Assembly: GCA_947494305.1 (NCBI GenBank) | Contig: CANLUL010000003.1 | Span: 62,001-126,000 of the forward strand | Direction of reading: 5' to 3' | Length of the DNA stretch: 64,000 nt | Source of the DNA: an uncultured Sphingomonadaceae bacterium | GTDB taxonomy: Bacteria > Pseudomonadota > Alphaproteobacteria > Sphingomonadales > Sphingomonadaceae | Shown: one piece after another, positions 61,175 to 64,000 of the stretch | Numbering within the stretch: position 1 is the stretch's first letter | Layout of the letters: each line of letters begins with the position of its first letter | Made by a program: the position numbers and the translations under genes | The notes under the pieces: generated by a model | Told to the model about the DNA's origin: nothing | The model's input: only the letters and a program-made list of their open reading frames with translations | The model's database searches: none

Positions 61175-62245
61175 ATGGCATCTTTGGCTCCCGGATCAAC
61201 AGTAGGCATTTTGGGCGGAGGACAACTCGGTCGGATGATGGCGGTTTCGGCTGCACAATTGGGTTTTCATTGCCATATTTATGCTCCCGAGGAAGATAGC
61301 GTTGCTGCGCATGTCGCACGTCAATTCACTTGCGCGGAATATCATGATTCGGGCGCGCTGATCTCCTTTGCCGAGAGCTGTGATGTGATCACTTTTGAAT
61401 GGGAAAATGTACCTGTTTCACCATTAGCGTTGATTCAGGACAACAGCCCCCTTCATCCATCTATCGGCGCTTTGAATGTTGCGCAAAACCGCGTTGATGA
61501 GAAAAACCTTGCCCGGGCGCATGGCGGTCAAACGGCGCCTTTTGCCGTTGTAAATGATCGCGGCGATCTTGAAGCGGCTCTGGAACAAACTGGCTATCCG
61601 GCAATATTGAAAACCACGCGCATGGGTTATGATGGCAAGGGACAGGCTCGTATTCATAGCGACGAAAATCTGTCTCAGCACTGGCATGATGTCGGTCGCC
61701 AGCCGTCTATTGCCGAGGGTTTTATCAACTTTTCCCATGAATTCTCGGTCATTTTGGTGCGCGGCCAGGATGGAGCAATTCGCTATTGGGATACACCACA
61801 TAATATCCACGAAGATGGCATATTGGCGCATAGTATGGTTCCGGCTCCATCCGAAATCCTGAATCAGGAAACAGAAGCTCGTGCGCTGGCCGCCAAGCTG
61901 GCAGAAGAAATGGATTATATTGGTGTTCTCACTTGTGAATTCTTCGCCACAGCAGATGGACCGGTGTTCAACGAAATGGCACCGCGCGTGCACAATAGTG
62001 GTCATTGGACCATCGAAGGTGCAGTGACCAGTCAGTTTGAAAACCACATCCGCGCAATTTGCGGTTTGCCATTGGGCGATACAGGGCTAGCGGCAAAGCG
62101 CGTGGAGATGCATAATTTGATCGGACATCAAGCGGATGACTGGGGAGAGTTGCTGGCCGAAAGTGGCAATCACCTCCATCTCTACGGAAAGACAGAGGTG
62201 CGCGATGGCCGCAAAATGGGGCACGTCACCAAGCTGTTTTTCTAA
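61175..62245 (+). CDS. purK: N5-carboxyaminoimidazole ribonucleotide synthase
   Basis: This ATP-grasp enzyme of about 356 residues carboxylates AIR to N5-CAIR. Landmarks are G-I-L-G-G-G-Q-L-G-R-M-M at the N terminus, L-K-T-T-R-M-G-Y-D-G-K-G-Q near 150, and N-E-M-A-P-R-V-H-N-S-G-H-W-T-I-E near 265. The frame opens at a TTG at 61169, but the ATG at 61175 is the more likely start. It is coupled to purE. Confidence 0.94.
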   Translation: MASLAPGSTVGILGGGQLGRMMAVSAAQLGFHCHIYAPEEDSVAAHVARQFTCAEYHDSGALISFAESCDVITFEWENVPVSPLALIQDNSPLHPSIGALNVAQNRVDEKNLARAHGGQTAPFAVVNDRGDLEAALEQTGYPAILKTTRMGYDGKGQARIHSDENLSQHWHDVGRQPSIAEGFINFSHEFSVILVRGQDGAIRYWDTPHNIHEDGILAHSMVPAPSEILNQETEARALAAKLAEEMDYIGVLTCEFFATADGPVFNEMAPRVHNSGHWTIEGAVTSQFENHIRAICGLPLGDTGLAAKRVEMHNLIGHQADDWGELLAESGNHLHLYGKTEVRDGRKMGHVTKLFF

Positions 62246-62269
62246 ACTCAATTGCGCTAGGCCCGTTTC

Positions 62270-62764
62270 ATGGATCATCCCGAAATCTTTCTGATACTGG
62301 CGCGTGCTGACAATGGAGTGATCGGGAAAGATGGGGATATGCCATGGCATTTGCCTAGTGATTTGCGCCGTTTCAAATCTCTGACATCGGGCAAACCCAT
62401 GATCATGGGGCGAAAGACATTTGATAGTTTGCCTGGGCTATTATCCGGTCGTCGCCATATTGTTCTGACCCGAGATCGGGATTGGCAGGCAGATGGCGCA
62501 GAGGTCGTGTATAGCGTGGAAGAAGCTTTGAGGATTGCCAACGCCCCGCATATAGCGATTATTGGTGGTGCAGAGATCTACAACTTGTTTCTTGAAAAAG
62601 CCGATCGGATCGAATTGACCGAAGTACATGTTAAACCGGATGGCGATACGATGATCGATGGCTTTGACTACCGGCATTGGCGAGAGATAAAACGAGAAAC
62701 CATCGAGGCAGAAGATAGCAAGCCTGCTCATAGTTTCGTGACACTGATGAAGGAAATATCATGA
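62270..62764 (+). CDS. folA: Dihydrofolate reductase
   Basis: This 164-residue NADPH-dependent enzyme regenerates tetrahydrofolate. Landmarks are A-R-A-D-N-G-V-I-G-K-D-G-D-M-P-W-H-L-P-S-D-L-R-R-F-K (catalytic aspartate in S-D-L), M-I-M-G-R-K-T-F-D-S-L-P, and I-I-G-G-A-E-I-Y. It follows purK by 24 bases and overlaps the dipeptidase gene by 4 bases (ATGA). thyA is not in the window. Confidence 0.94.
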   Translation: MDHPEIFLILARADNGVIGKDGDMPWHLPSDLRRFKSLTSGKPMIMGRKTFDSLPGLLSGRRHIVLTRDRDWQADGAEVVYSVEEALRIANAPHIAIIGGAEIYNLFLEKADRIELTEVHVKPDGDTMIDGFDYRHWREIKRETIEAEDSKPAHSFVTLMKEIS

Positions 62765-63990
62765 AAAAAATTGGTCTGTCACTACTGGGTTTGCTTGTCA
62801 TCGCCGTTATTGCATGGTTCCTTTTCGCGCCAGCTCAGTTTGAAAAACAAACCAACATGATCGACGGCGAACCATTGCCGGAAATCAGGGCTGATGCTCA
62901 AAAATTGCACGACAGTTTGCTAATTGTCGATCTGCACGGCGATACATTGTTATGGAAGCGCAAGGTTACCGACAGCGTCGACCGCGGCCATATTGATCTG
63001 CAGCGGATGCAGAAAGGCAATGTCGGGCTGCAGATTTTTTCCAGTGTCAGCAAAACACCGCGCGGGCAGAATTACGATAGCAACAGCGACGAAACAGACA
63101 ATATCACACTGCTGGCGATAACGCAGTTACAGCCCATGCGTACCTGGTTCTCCTTGCTCGAGCGGCAGCTTTATCATGGCATGAAACTGAGTGATGCTGT
63201 GACCGATTCCGAAGGTGCTTTAACGCAAATCCAGTCTGCTAGTGATGCAGATGGGCTCCCCGAACTGCGCGGAAAAACCGCGGAAGAAAACGGACAGGCA
63301 GTCATAGGAACGCTATTTTCTGCGGAGGGTTTACAAACCCTCGAGGGCAAACAGGAAAATCTCCAGAAACTCTATGACGCCGGGATGCGAATGGCGGGCC
63401 TAGTTCATTTCTTTGATAATGAACTAGCCGGTTCCATGCATGGTGTCGAAAAAGGCGGATTGACCGATTTTGGCCGCACTATCATGCGCAATATGGAAGA
63501 AATGGGCATGATCGTTGATATCGCCCATAGCAGCCATGAGACGGTTGCCGAAGTGCTCGAAATCGCGCGCAGGCCGGTTGTTTCCAGCCATGGCGGCGTG
63601 CAGGCCGTATGCGGTGTTAATCGCAACCTGACCGATGAAGAGATTAAGGGCGTGGCCGCAACCGGCGGCGTGATAGGTTTGGGTTATTGGGATGGTGCGA
63701 TGTGCGACACCGATCCCAAAACGGTTGCCAAAGCCGTCAAACATGTTCGTGATCTGGTCGGGATTGAACATGCGGCACTGGGCAGTGATTTTGACGGGGC
63801 TGTGACGACGCGCTTTGATACCAGCGGCATTGTGCATATCACGCAGGCGTTGATGGATGCGGGCTTTACCGAAGAAGAAATCCACGCCGTGATGGGCCTC
63901 AATGCCATGCGGTTGATTCAAAAGGGCCTGATCCCGATGAAAGACTTGCCGCAAGAACTAGTTGAAGAATCAGGCGAATCTAGTCAGTAG
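62761..63990 (+). CDS. Membrane dipeptidase (peptidase M19)
   Basis: This 409-residue protein begins with a hydrophobic anchor or signal segment (about 3-24). Metal ligands of the renal-dipeptidase family are visible: V-D-L-H-G-D-T-L (H-x-D, near 58), F-S-A-E-G-L-Q-T-L (glutamate), I-V-D-I-A-H-S-S-H and V-V-S-S-H-G-G-V (histidines), and G-S-D-F-D-G near the C terminus. It should hydrolyse dipeptides in the periplasm. Translation is coupled to folA. The gene is complete, ending 10 bases before the window edge. Confidence 0.92.
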   Translation: MKKIGLSLLGLLVIAVIAWFLFAPAQFEKQTNMIDGEPLPEIRADAQKLHDSLLIVDLHGDTLLWKRKVTDSVDRGHIDLQRMQKGNVGLQIFSSVSKTPRGQNYDSNSDETDNITLLAITQLQPMRTWFSLLERQLYHGMKLSDAVTDSEGALTQIQSASDADGLPELRGKTAEENGQAVIGTLFSAEGLQTLEGKQENLQKLYDAGMRMAGLVHFFDNELAGSMHGVEKGGLTDFGRTIMRNMEEMGMIVDIAHSSHETVAEVLEIARRPVVSSHGGVQAVCGVNRNLTDEEIKGVAATGGVIGLGYWDGAMCDTDPKTVAKAVKHVRDLVGIEHAALGSDFDGAVTTRFDTSGIVHITQALMDAGFTEEEIHAVMGLNAMRLIQKGLIPMKDLPQELVEESGESSQ

Positions 63991-64000
63991 CCAATATATG

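Overview
The window looks like chromosome of a marine-type member of the Sphingomonadales (Sphingorhabdus/Parasphingorhabdus/Sphingopyxis-like). This is inferred from remembered protein families and gene pairings, not from a database search. Pointers include an RcGTA-like gene transfer agent cluster with the DUF6127 gene, an AHH nuclease beside purQ, the SO2929/SO2930-type pair, a plant-type gshA, and many TonB-dependent and outer-membrane assembly genes. No tRNA, rRNA, CRISPR array, IS element or integrase was found. No stretch longer than about 220 bases lacks a gene.

Layout. 1-15130 is mixed housekeeping and envelope functions: a beta-helix/di-heme cytochrome pair behind a palindromic operator candidate, DUF2147, a Bcr/CflA efflux pump, a pentapeptide/LprI secreted protein, an FAD disulfide oxidoreductase, dinB, gshA, a YqaA membrane protein, an alanine/sodium symporter, DUF2855, and a cyclic-nucleotide-binding patatin phospholipase. 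15141-29939 is an essentially complete, co-directional, tightly overlapping GTA head-tail cluster: small and large terminase, portal, DUF6127, protease, HK97 capsid, connectors, tail tube, chaperones, tape measure, distal tail, hub, cell-wall peptidase, host-specificity protein and a DUF2793 fibre-like protein. It has no integration, replication or lysis genes. Terminator-like hairpins sit in its leader and just before the capsid gene, and palindromic repeats interrupt it after the portal and after the capsid.

30139-36588 carries an OmpA-like porin with a polyproline linker, an AHH-type nuclease, and purine genes purC, purS and purQ (minus strand). Between purC and purS lies a two-gene unit: a TbpB-like surface lipoprotein and a Slam-type (DUF560) outer-membrane exporter, a likely substrate/exporter pair. 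36707-41465 holds lipoproteins, an NTF2-like protein, a small secreted protein of unknown function and parC. 41543-49976 holds a TonB-dependent receptor and the tamA-tamB operon. 50192-59118 holds a secreted protein, an EamA exporter, a thioesterase/iron-alcohol dehydrogenase pair, and a large TonB-dependent receptor divergent from a DUF3604 lipoprotein plus parvulin-type isomerase. 59186-63990 holds gpmA, a GGDEF cyclase, purE-purK, folA and a membrane dipeptidase.

The most interesting parts are the GTA cluster, with its 780-residue distal-tail fusion and internal terminators, and the Slam/lipoprotein pair embedded in the purine genes.
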